In this document: positions 49,338 to 58,922 of the stretch, piece by piece
Position numbering within the stretch: the stretch's first letter is position 1
Layout of the letters: every line of letters begins with the position of its first letter
NCBI GenBank assembly: GCA_914767885.1
Contig: CAJZBQ010000036.1
Location: forward strand, 372,001 to 436,000
Length of the DNA: 64,000 nt
From: Blepharisma stoltei
Taxonomy: Eukaryota; Ciliophora; Heterotrichea; Heterotrichida; Blepharismidae
Direction: 5' to 3'
Program-made: the position numbers and the translations under genes
The notes under the pieces: model-generated
The model's input: the letters and a program-made list of their open reading frames with translations, nothing else
What the model was told of the DNA's origin: nothing
Database searches by the model: none

Positions 49338-51062
49338 ATGGAAAATTCAGCACCAAGTGGCTTTCTCAATCTTTCAAACCAATCGCTGTCATCTCTTGAG
49401 TCCCAATCCTTTCAATATACTAAAGCAGTAACTCAATTTATTGACATCTCTCGCAACAAACTTCAAAATGCTAGCTTTCTATCAGGATTTTCCAAATTAA
49501 TACTCATCAATGCTGATTATAACTTTTTCAATTCCTTACTCCCTTCATAAGCGAACAAAACCATTGGAAAAATCCTAATTTTTTAGGTAAAGCCTACCCT
49601 TCTTTAGAGAACGAAAATTTTCTATGAAAAACATTGTAAGGATCCCCCCCCCTCATTTGTCCAATTTTCTAGTCTTTTTTTTATAGGATAAAAAAAATTT
49701 TCAGGACCTCATTTGTCCAAAATCTAGTTAAAAATGATTTGTCCCATTTTCTAGTTTTTTTGGATTTTTTCGAATCTCCTAAATTTTAGTTTTTTACTTT
49801 AAAAAAACTAGAAAATGAGACAATTGAGGTCCTGAAAAATATTTTTTTTCTATCAAAATTTTGACTAGAAAATTGGACAATTGAAATGAGGTCCTAAAAA
49901 AATTTTTTTTATCCTATAAAAAAAAGACTAGAAAAATGGACAAATGATAAAAGACTAGAAAATTGGACAAATGAGAGAGAGGGGATCATTATATGAAGTA
50001 GCTTTGAGCATGCCTTATTTTAAACCTGTAGATGATGCTAGTGATGATTACCTGAATGATGCAAATAGGATTGCTCCCCCTCATTTGTCCAATTTTCTAG
50101 TCTTTTTTTTATAGGATAAACAATTTTTTCAGGATCTCATTTGTCCCAAAATCTAGTCAAAAATGATTTGCCCCATTTTCTAGTCTTTTTTGGATTTTTT
50201 CGAATCTCCTAAATTTTAGTTTTTTACTTTAAAAAACTAGAAAATGAGACAATTGAGGCCCTAAAAAATTTTTTTTTTCTATCAAAATTTTGACTAGAAA
50301 ATTGGACAAATGAAATGAGGTACTAAAAAAATTTTTTTTTTCCTATAAAAAAAACTAGAAAAATGGGCAAATGATAAAAGACTAGAAAATTGGACAAATG
50401 AGGGGGGGGGATCCTTAATATATAAGTGATAATTATTATAATGAAATCACTAGCTATTTTTTATTAAATTTTACAAGTTAAATTCCCGATTTTTGCGAAA
50501 TTGGATGCTTTTAAATTTCAAAAAATAATTATTTATTTTTAAGTTTTTTAAAAATAAAATTAATCCCCTCAGTAAGCAAACAAAATTTTTTTGTTCGCTC
50601 ACTGAGGAGAAGCTAGGATCTTTTCCAAGCTTACCAACATTAGATACCCTCTGCCTCAACTCAAATCAAATTTCTGATTTGCAGTCAGCTATAGATAATA
50701 TTTCTTCGAAATTTCCTAATATCCAGCATTTAAGCTTGATACGAAATCCATGCTGCCCTTTCTTGGACGAAAGGGTAACAGATCAAGAAAGAATTAATTA
50801 TAGAATGACCGTCATTGCTCAGTTGCCGAGTCTTGTGTCATTAGATGGCTCAGCTGTTAGCAACAATGAAAAAGAGATGGCGACTAAATGAAGAAGAGAC
50901 CACCAATTTGCACCAAGGCCAGTTGTGACGCCTTTTAGGTACGAGTCAGTGCCTGAACCTGCGAGAGATTCTCCTATAAAAGTTTCTATGAAAGCTCCAG
51001 ATAAGAAAAAGAAAGCCACTTTAAGCGAAGGGAATCGGTTTATTACAAATAAAGAGTTATAA
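49338..51062 (+). CDS. SDS22-type leucine-rich repeat protein, with a composite IES
   Basis: 215 aa after removing 1,077 bp (49537-50613). Repeats: FLNLSNQSLSSLESQSF, VTQFIDISRNKLQNASFL, FSKLILINADYNFFNSL-GSFPSLPTLDTLCLNSNQISDL, IQHLSLIRNPCC. Across the excision junction the repeat length is exactly 22 residues with hydrophobics at the SDS22 positions, which supports removal of the whole insert. The LRR-cap region FLDERVTDQERINYRMTVIAQLPSLVSLDG follows, then a basic tail with PVVTPFRYESVPEPARD. Such proteins are often axonemal or phosphatase adaptors; the partner is unknown. Confidence 0.85.
49537..50613 (-). mobile_element. Composite IES (1,077 bp): MITE carrying two copies of a second element
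   Basis: The outer CTCCC-family MITE runs from TTA-CTCCCTTCATAAGCGAAC to TTCGCTCACTGAGGAGAAGC-TAG. Its core is interrupted at about 49640 by a unit ending at about 50417. That unit has two copies (49645-49990 and 50077-50417) of an element with inverted ends CCTCATTTGTCCAATTTTCT / AGAAAATTGGACAAATGAGG, separated by about 85 bp of DNA with an open frame. The flanks GGATCC mark both outer edges. Excision restores the LRR frame. Confidence 0.85.
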
Positions 51063-51440
51063 AACCTTAATCAGGGTTTTTAAATTAATAATATACACAT
51101 CTTGCTACGAAATTCTTAGATAATAAAATACTATATTTGTAATATCAGCACATTACTAATGGCATCATTTTAATGGCTATTTTAAAATGTTATGAGTTTA
51201 ATTTTATGCCGGCTTATTTAAAACAAGTAAAAATATAATTTCAAAATCTATGAGTTGTGTTTTTAATTGAAGTCATTGAATTCATTATAAAAATGCTGGC
51301 ACTTGATTTATTTTAGTGCAATACGTGCTCAAATACATGATTTGGCTCTTTTTAAGAAAGAATGAGAAATCGTTAGATGTGAATGCTTGTGAAAATGCAT
51401 ATTTTTGAGTCTATATAAATGGCTTATAATATTAACGGAA
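51063..51440. other. Intergenic AT-rich region
   Basis: No gene or repeat is seen. It should contain the 3' end signals of the LRR gene and the promoter of the small secreted protein. Confidence 0.4.
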
Positions 51441-51758
51441 ATGGCCCTAAAATGGATTATTGCTTTAACGATCATAGGCTTATGCTTTGCCAATGAAGCC
51501 CCTCCTCCTCCAGCGATGCTGAGAGGAGCTGCACTATTGCATCGGTCTGGAGATGATATGGTCAAAGAAGAAATTTCAGATTTTTATAATGGAAAAACCA
51601 CTTTTAATTTAGCCAACAATTACTTGTTAATGAGAAAAACCCTTGGAAGCATAAATGAGGATCAATATCAGCATGGCTTACATCAATTAGACGTGTTCTA
51701 TGGAATGATGAATAGAGAATTTCCTCCTGTTGGTCAGTTTCAAGAAAATAAAAATTAA
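51441..51758 (+). CDS. Small secreted protein
   Basis: 105 aa from ATG 51441: MALKWIIALTIIGLCFANEA is a clean signal peptide with a likely cut after CFA-NE. The mature 85 residues contain PPPPAMLRGAALLHRSGDD and a helical part (NLANNYLLMRKTLGSINEDQ, HQLDVFYGMMNREF). There are no cysteines after the leader and no recognised domain. An upstream in-frame extension lacks an ATG. Confidence 0.65.
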   Translation: MALKWIIALTIIGLCFANEAPPPPAMLRGAALLHRSGDDMVKEEISDFYNGKTTFNLANNYLLMRKTLGSINEDQYQHGLHQLDVFYGMMNREFPPVGQFQENKN

Positions 51759-52410
51759 CATAATTAACAATTTTTAACGTTAATTAAAGTTCATAGAGAC
51801 CAAGTCTTATCTTTAGCCTTTCTTATAAGGAAGCTTTATATATTAATTTTACGGCTGTGATTCTGCTTACTTTTCCTTTTTAGAAAATGCCTTTTTTGGA
51901 AGGTAAGCCGTTTTAAGAGCAAACAAAATGTTTTACATAAAAATTTTTGTAAAAATATTTATCATTATTAATAATTATTAATGAATAAATCTATAGCTTA
52001 TTCTTTTTATTTTTAGACAACTTAATAGGTTGTCTTTATTTTTAAACATAAATATTATAAATTAAAATAATTTTAATTCAATAAAGGCAAAAAATCTGAA
52101 AAATTATTAAAGTTTTACAATCATCCTTTAAAATTCTGATCGTTCCTAAAGAGGAGTTAATATATTGTATTCATAGTATATCACTTGCAATTCTATTATA
52201 TAGAAGTTTCTATTATTTGGACTTATTATGCTGAAATATTTATGAAGAAATGCTGAAGGAAAAGCATAAAATCATGAAATAGCATAATATATCTATTATA
52301 GAAATTATTAATACAAAGAAAGAATTGAAGGACAGCTAATTTATAAAGTTTCATGACTGATTTTAACATGATTATTATAGACATTTTGAATTAATTTAAC
52401 TTTATACACT
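51759..52410. other. Intergenic region with a probable decayed MITE
   Basis: From about 51868 (TTACTTTTCC) to about 52158 (CTAAAGAGGAG-TTA) the order of AT-rich phrases (ATTTATCATTATTAATAA, AATAAATCTATAGCTTATTC, TTTTTAAACATAAATATTAT) recalls the reverse-oriented CTCCC core. The rest is featureless. Confidence 0.5.
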
Positions 52411-53922
52411 CTAACTTCGAGCAAACGAAAAAGTTTTAGTTGATTCCAATCTGTCTTTTAACTGTTTTTGTTCTTTTGTAATGACAGCCATATAACGGTC
52501 AAGCGATTCGACTCCAGCAATTGCAGATAGCAACTCTTTGAGTGTGATATTAAACTTACCTTCATAATTACTCAGCATGCATTCCTGTGCCAGTCTTTGC
52601 AACTCTAGTTCTTTTGTCTTTTTGAGGATTTCTTTAATTGATTGCAATTGTTGATCATTTATTTTGCTTTCAGTCGCACTTTTTAGCTTGCTTGTTTCGT
52701 CTTCATTTGGCTTATTCTCATCTTCATAAATGACCACCATTTGTTTGCTGGCTTTATCCCATACCATCTTAGGCCTTTGTGTCTGTACATTTTTCGTCAA
52801 TTGGAAAAGCCGGGCGTGAATATTATTTCACTTATCGTTGCTAATCAAGCTGCATGATCCTTTTCTCTCACTTTTGCCAATTTCTTCTGATAAATGATCA
52901 GCTTCTAGGCTTTTCTGTGCTATAAATATTATGCAGTGTATTGCATCGTTGTCTAAAAAGTTTGGGAACATATCAGGGCTTACTGCCAGATTTAATCTCC
53001 ATAGCTGTTTTATTATTCATGAGAGTCCTTCACTTCTTGTATCTTTACCCTCTTTTAGCAAGCTTAAATAGTGAGATATTTGAGCATCTTTTACAGCACC
53101 AAGCTGCTTTCTAATTAAAGTACTTTGTGAATCAAGATATGCGAGAGGTTCAGCTCTTTTAGAAATTTCTTCTTGTATAGAAATTGCCAGTGCTGCTGCT
53201 TCTTCTTGCTTTTTCGTAAGCTGGTCTTTTAATGTTCCTTTGCGAGATGTTCACTCGGCGAATTCTTCTTGTGTTCGCTTTTTCCTTCTCATTTCTTTGG
53301 TTTCTTGAGCTGCAATTTGGGATTTAATTTTTTCTATTTCAGCTGCTATAATGACTGACTGTTTTTTTATATCTAAGCACTCCCTTCTCAAGTCTTCTCT
53401 TTTTCTGTGTATTTGGCTTAGATCTCTGAGTAGCTTTTCATAGGTTTTTTCAAGCTCTTCTTCGTATAATTTGAAATATCTGCATTTATCTTTAAACCCT
53501 TCGTCTTCATGTTTTTTGGTCATCCGCTGCCTTGCTGTGAACTTTGGCGAATCTATACCTTTCTTCTTTTTGGCAAGGTTTGGCAGCCGATTTCGATATT
53601 TTCTCTCTAAAATGTGCCCTTCAACGAGATCTTCTCCTGACACGCGTTTTTGAAGAGTTGCTTTGGCTTCTTGTATGGACTGAATAAAATCAATTTGCCC
53701 TTCTTTTTCTTTAAAATCTAATTTTTCAACTGCATCACGGTCTTCATCTTCAGATTCATATGCCAAGGCATTACTTGGACTGCAAGCTGCTGACAATGAT
53801 TTTTGAGGAGCAGCAGTTAGAGAAAATAAAGAAGTCGTTGACACTTGTCTTGTGACATTTGATTTAAGAAGAGAAGGGAGCTCAATATAAAACCGACTCC
53901 GAGGTTTTGAAGATGCATTCAT
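52411..53922 (-). CDS. Coiled-coil protein of unknown function
   Basis: 503 aa, uninterrupted, start ATG 53922. The Ser-rich N-terminus (NVTRQVSTTSLFSLTAAPQK) is followed by an acidic patch (ESEDEDRDAVEK) and a basic stretch (RKYRNRLPNLAKKKKGIDSP). Residues 150-240 are a strong coiled coil (YEEELEKTYEKLLRDLSQIH, QSVIIAAEIEKIKSQIAAQE). The C-terminal half is globular/helical (GLSWIIKQLWRLNLAVSPDM, NDAIHCIIFIAQKSLEAD). Several Trp are TGA. No named family is recognised. Confidence 0.75.
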
Positions 53923-53951
53923 TTTTAGAGCTTATTATATAAATATATTTA

Positions 53952-56070
53952 CTATGCATATAAATTTTGAATCATAATATGCTTGAGTTCTTCAGTGTCC
54001 AGTTCTCCATCTTCGTTTTTATCAGCTTCTTTTAAAATTCCTTCAAAAATCTTGTCTTCTGCATATTCTACTGACTCCCCCACTCCATGAGTGGACAAAA
54101 TAAATTTTGTTCGCTCTCTAGAGGGATTAATTTTCTTTTTTAAAAAAATCCCGATTCGAAAAAATTTTAAAATAAATATAATTTAATTTGTAAAATTTAT
54201 GTTTTTTAAAGTGCAAGCTATTTAAAATAAACAGAATTAACGAGAGATTTCTTTATAATAATAATATTAATTATATATCAGAATTTTTTTCATAAAAAAT
54301 TTTGTTCGCTAACTCAAAAAATAGGGATTTTTCCAATGGTTTTGATCTCACAAGGAAAGGGGAGTGAGTATTTAAAATAAGTCTTGATTTCGCTGATAGA
54401 AATCTTCCCACTGCCTGTTTTATCATAAACTTCAAAGGTATATTCAAGCCACTGTCGGCAAAAAGCCTTTTTAATAGACATAATGGCATTGATGACTTGG
54501 GTGTAATTAAACAAGCCTTGTAAGTCGTTATCACATCTTATTAAGGCTGCCTCAAAGTCTAGCTTTTCAATTCCTGATAAATTATAACCGTTCAATAGTG
54601 CAGCTCTTGATAGTTTCCCAGATGAGTTTGGGTCTAAATTGAGAAACGCTTGCCGAAGTGCAAAAGATTCTCTAAACAGCAATAATTGACAATAAATAAA
54701 CTGTAAAATTACTAATGGAAGCTTATAGCAAGTGCCAAAAGTCAGGAGATTTTTTTGGACTTTCTGGCTTATTATTGCTGAAGAAGATTTTCCTCGATTT
54801 TGAATCCATGGATCTAGTATTACCTCTTGGGCACTAAGCCGGCGTTGAGGATTTTTTGTAAGCATGCGCATAACAAGGGACTTTGCTTGCGAAGAAATGT
54901 GAGACCATTCTTTACCAGTAAAATTAAAGCTGCATTTTGAGATAAGCTCTAAAGTCTGAGTATCATCATAGCCTGAAAATGGTGCGTATCCGCATAATAA
55001 AATATATAAAATCACTCCGCAGCTTCAGATATCACTTTTTGTGCTCACATTGTCTTGAAAGACCTCTGGGGCTGCATAATAAAGAGATCCAGTTGTCATC
55101 ATAAGTGGAAAAGATAAGTCTAAAGGCTTGGAAATTCCAAAGTTAACAATATTTATCCTGCATCCAGGCTTGTCATCAGTAAAAATTATATGCTCTGGGT
55201 CAATTTTCCCATTGATGATGTTTTGCTCATGGCAAACTGAAATTGCTGACATGATTTCATACATCCATTCGGCAATATCGTTTTCTCTCTCACTCCCCAC
55301 TTTAAATTGGAATTATAAGAAATTTTTATAGGTAAAAATACTAATTTTTAGAAAATTAATTTTGGCCTACTTATGGAATTAGTTTTCATAAAAAAATTAA
55401 TTTATATTTTTTAATTTAAAAATTTGAAATTTTCTTTAAAAACAAATTAACACCCATTTAAATTGGAAAAGGATTTTTGTTCTAATTTCAAAGAAGGAGT
55501 CAGCTCTCTCTCTTTCCCACATTTTTCAAACAGAGAAACCCCAGTGCATAGATTCGTGCAAATATTTATTTGCGAGTCATCTTCAATAATCTCATAGATT
55601 TTCGGCAAATAAGGAGAGTCTATTGATTTAAGAATCTGAATTTCGCTCACGATGTCAGCTAGTTTATCTTGTTTGACTCTGTCCTTGCCGATTATTCTTA
55701 TCGCTCTGAAAGTGTTGCTGGACTTATGTATTGCTTTATACATGTTGCCATAACAGCTTGAACCGAATTGGCTTACAATTGTGTAAAACTCTGAGACTTC
55801 ACCTGTGAGTCATAGGCCTGAATTGGTTGTATTCTGCTTTTTTGGTTCTGCATTTAAATGTGTATTCGAAAACTCAAAAGTGTTTGTATCGAATTCTTTG
55901 CCTCATCCGTTGGATGATGGAGTATAGCTTTCTTCTTGAGGCAATTTATTTGCAGAGGATTCATCAAATGAGTAGCTTTGCTTGTGCCTGGGATCAGGAA
56001 CAGGTAGGGTTTCAATTTTTACTTCGTCCTTTATGACACTTGATTGATTACAGCATCCTAAATTTCCCAT
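53952..56070 (-). CDS. CDPK-like pseudokinase with EF-hands, myristoylated, two IESs
   Basis: MGNLGCCNQSS is a myristoylation/palmitoylation signal. The kinase-like domain starts near residue 100. All three catalytic elements are lost: the VAIK Lys is Arg (FRAIRIIGK), HRDLKPEN reads NGKIDPEH, and DFG reads NFG (INIVNFGISKP). The rest of the fold ([28 protein letters not shown]) is kept. EF-hand region: LNLDPNSSGKLSRAAL, EVYDKTGSGKISISEI and EADKNEDGELDTEEL. A MITE (54072-54364, TGA) is removed in frame. A second (about 55290-55500) needs 2 mod 3 to be lost. With 221 bp removed the CDS is 1,605 nt, 534 aa. It is probably a calcium-responsive scaffold rather than an enzyme. Confidence 0.88.
54072..54364 (+). 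mobile_element. CTCCC-family MITE (293 bp, TGA repeat) in the pseudokinase gene
   Basis: TGA is at 54072 and 54365. Left end CTCCCCCACTCCATGAGTGG with partial hairpin TTTTGTTCGCTCTCTAGAGG; right end CACAAGGAAAGGGGAG. Excision joins SEIKTYFKYS to VEYAEDKIFEG between EF-hands. It is more diverged than the 5475 copy. Confidence 0.87.
55290..55499. mobile_element. CTCCC-family MITE (AAATTGAAAC variant, TCA repeat) in the pseudokinase gene
   Basis: TCA is at 55290 and 55500. Left CTCCCCACTTTAAATTGG; right TTCTAATTTCAAAGAAGGAG. The 210-bp TCA-to-TCA unit would leave the coding frame shifted, whereas removal between GAGAGAG stretches (minus strand, 221 bp) keeps KERENDIAEW in frame. Either excision does not follow the target duplication here, or the adjoining GA run has changed length. 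Confidence 0.75.
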
Positions 56071-56380
56071 TTTTAAGTTTGAATAAAGCTCTTTTTCTGA
56101 GTTAGTAAGAGCTTTGATTAATTACAATTAAATTAATTATTATTTTAGCTATAAAATACATAGATTTAAACATTATAGCGGCTAAATAAAATATCAATAT
56201 TGTCATTATCATTTTATTATTCTCAAAATTCAAAACACCGAAAATAAATTCACCATATTTAATTATTTCCTAATCTCCGCCCACAGTGTAATTTAAAATC
56301 AAGCTTAAGTGATTGCTCAATTTGCTAATCACAATTGTGTGCGTTTCATTAAAAAATTTATTTCATTATTTGATATAAAT
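56071..56380. other. Divergent promoter region
   Basis: Short AT-rich spacer between the pseudokinase (minus) and the EF-hand phosphodiesterase (plus). The downstream frame is open from 56309 but without an ATG before 56381. No repeat is seen. Confidence 0.4.
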
Positions 56381-57976
56381 ATGGACGACAACTCATTAAG
56401 AAACCAGCTGCGAATAGTTTTTGAACAAATTGATAAAGATAAGTCTGGAACACTATCCTTGGATGAAATCGAAGAAGGACTCAAAATGGTAAATCTGGGT
56501 AGCGAAGTTAATATCAAAGAAATTGCACAAGAAATCTTCAATGAAACCAAAACAGATGGCCTTAATACAGTTAGTTATGAATCTTTTCTTGCTTGAAACC
56601 TTCGAAAAATAACATCAAAAATTGCAAGAGGCCAAGCTTCAGCATTGGCTGAAATGTTTATCAGCCCAGCTTTCAAAGTTGTCAATATTTTAAAAACTGT
56701 CTTGCCAATGGTCCCATATGAGAAAAGTTTAGAGGTTCAGTGGTGCATTGACCAGATTTCAGGGGGAGAAATTTATTCTGCTGGAAAAATAACTAACTCT
56801 CTAATAAATATCTATTTTTTTTTGGAAAAATTTTTATCCTTTTTAGAATATTTTTTTGGTTTTTAATTGAGGAGCAAGCAATCATTGGATACAACCAGCT
56901 TGACAACTGATACCCTATTAATTATTGGATTTTTTTCAAACATGAATAAAGTAAAACAAATTGAAAATGATGTTAATAGTTCTGCAGAAATTCAAAGGAA
57001 AAGGAAAAGCCTAAACATGTCTATTTTTCGAAGGCCCTCCATGCCACCTCTTGATGCCGACATAAACGATATAGATTTGAATATTTTCAACCTCAGAAGC
57101 CAAGTAAGCAACCCAAATCATGTTTTACATTTTATCTCAGACAAAGTCTTTAACCACTGAGATCTTTACAACAAAATGTCAATCGATCCCAAAACTTTTA
57201 ATAAATATACAGAGCGAGTAGCAGAAGGATATAGAGACAACCCATACCACAACAATATCCATGCTGCTGATGTCATGCAATTTTGCCACTTAGTTTTATA
57301 TAAAGGAAATTTAGTAGAGATTGCGAAGTTGGATACTATCCACATATTGTCATTTGTATTGGCTGGAATGATTCATGATTTAAAGCACCCAGGAGTCACA
57401 AATTCTTTTATAGAAGCTAACCTAGATGAACTAGCTTTAATGTATAATGATAGATCTGTCCTTGAAAACTTTCATGTCTCTGAAGCTTTTAGAATATCTC
57501 AAAATGCTAATTGCAACATTTTTGAAGGATTAGAAAAGGAAGAATTTAGAATGATAAGGCATCTGATAATTAGAAGCGTTCTAGGTACAGATGTTCAGTA
57601 TCACGGGATACAATTAGGATGGGTGCAAAATAAATTGCAAAATCAGCCTTTGTCTAATGAAAAAGAAACAGTTCTGGAGGTATTTTTGCATGCTGCTGAT
57701 ATTTCTCACAGCACAAGACAGTGAGAAGTTCATCATAGCTGGTCTTCTCTTTTACAAGAGGAGTTTTTTGCTCAAGGAGATATTGAAAAGCAGATGGGCA
57801 GGACTGTGATTTCATTATTTGACAGAGAAAAGGCATCAGTTCCATCTCTTCAGCTTGGCTTTATTAATGGTGTTATTTTACCATATTTTTCCCCATTGCT
57901 GAAATTGACCCCTGAAATAGAATCTTACATTAGGTCCATAGAAAAGAATCGTGATTATTGGGCTGAGCTTATTTAA
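56381..57976 (+). CDS. EF-hand plus class I cyclic nucleotide phosphodiesterase
   Basis: Hydrolyses cAMP and/or cGMP. The start MDDNSLRNQLRIVFEQ at 56381 leads straight into an EF-hand (IDKDKSGTLSLDEIEEGLKM) and a second, weaker one (FNETKTDGLNTVSYESFL). After about 130 residues comes the HD-type catalytic domain: EGYRDNPYHNNIHAADVMQ (H-N-x-x-H), AGMIHDLKHPGVTN (H-D), HAADISH and a C-terminal QLGFINGVILPYFSPL. TGA is Trp at five places (for example FLAWNLRK, FNHWDLYN). One in-frame TAA at 56864-56866 remains, flanked by low-complexity T-rich DNA. A short excision of about 50-96 bp around 56790-56890 must remove it; candidate TA ends exist but the junction is not resolved. Direct EF-hand control of PDE is inferred from the domain order. 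Confidence 0.85.
56790..56890. other. Probable short IES in the phosphodiesterase gene, ends unresolved
   Basis: The coding-like sequence ends at GKITNSLIN and resumes near SLDTTSLTTDTLL, same frame, with one TAA between. The intervening DNA is T-rich (TATTTTTTTTTGG, TATTTTTTTGGTTTTTAA) and encodes only FFLEKFLSFLEYFFGF. TA at 56809 and 56890 would remove 81 bp in frame; TA at 56794 and 56890 would remove 96 bp. No 15- or 16-nt GT...AG intron fits. Confidence 0.6.
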
Positions 57977-58137
57977 TCGATAGTTTTGGACTTATTGTGC
58001 TGTATCATTTTTAATTTTAATTAAGTTTAAATTAATAAAAAACCCTCCATTTAGTTCCTTGTTGGAGTCATTAAAAATCGTTAAATAGGAATTACTATTT
58101 TCTTTATAAAAATTTTCTGAATATAAATAGTTGATAA

Positions 58138-58521
58138 ATGGAACCTAAATCTCAAAGTGCTACAGATCAGCTAAGAGATACTCATTTTGTCCTACATTCA
58201 GAACTGCAGCGAATGAATGCAATTAGCCAAACGTTAGGCTCCACTTCTAAAAACTACAAAGACATTTCAGATCAATATGATGATTATGGATCAGAGTTTA
58301 GTCGGGCTGGAAAATTTTTAAGGGAAATGAGAAGGAGAATATCAATGCAAGATGTAATATTTTATGTGTGTTTTTATATCTTTTTAGCTTCAGCTGCATG
58401 ACTTTTTTTGAAGAGATTTGGAGTTAAAACAATTTTATCCTGATTTCTTGCTATTTTTTATTATTTACTATCTTATGTTTTTACTTATTTCGACAATGAA
58501 ACGCAAGGACAAGATCTTTAA
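58138..58521 (+). CDS. Sec20-like SNARE, tail-anchored
   Basis: 127 aa. The SNARE-like helix starts at DQLRDTHFVLHSELQRMNAI and continues through LGSTSKNYKDISDQYDDYGS to AGKFLREMRRRISMQD. It is followed by a C-terminal TM (VIFYVCFYIFLASAAWLFLK, W is TGA) and a second hydrophobic stretch. The layout and the LKRFG after the TM fit the Sec20 family, which acts in Golgi-to-ER fusion. The usual N-terminal extension is absent, so this is either a minimal form or another Qb/Qc-type SNARE. No IES is seen. Confidence 0.7.
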
Positions 58522-58922
58522 TTTTAATTGCCTTTTATTTCTAATTGCAAACAATCTATTTACATTTTTTTAATATATTTTGATATTATTCCTCGCAATT
58601 ATTTTAAAATTGAAATCGGATATTTATTACTGATATTATGTTGATTTTAACCAATAATAATTTCGTAAAAATAAAGTTTTAATGTAAATTTGATATATAA
58701 ACAAAATTCTGCTTACATCCTTTATCAAAACGAGCTTGAATTTATAAAAAATGCCCAAAAGTGCTTATAGCTAATTATATTCAAACTAGCATCCCATCAG
58801 ATTATAAATAAAAGGAATTAATTATTGTGTCAAATTCAAAAATAATAAATATATTAATTTTATTAACATTTGTCTTGTGTGCTCAAACAACCAAAAAGAA
58901 ATATCATAGATTTTATAAGTAA
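58522..58922. other. Intergenic AT-rich region
   Basis: No gene, repeat or inverted repeat is seen; it is the promoter side of the anoctamin gene. Confidence 0.4.

Noticed and set aside
50000-50085. Open-frame segment between two fold-back copies treated as an LRR exon
   Set aside because: Including it breaks the 22-residue SDS22 repeat that forms perfectly when the whole 1,077 bp is removed.
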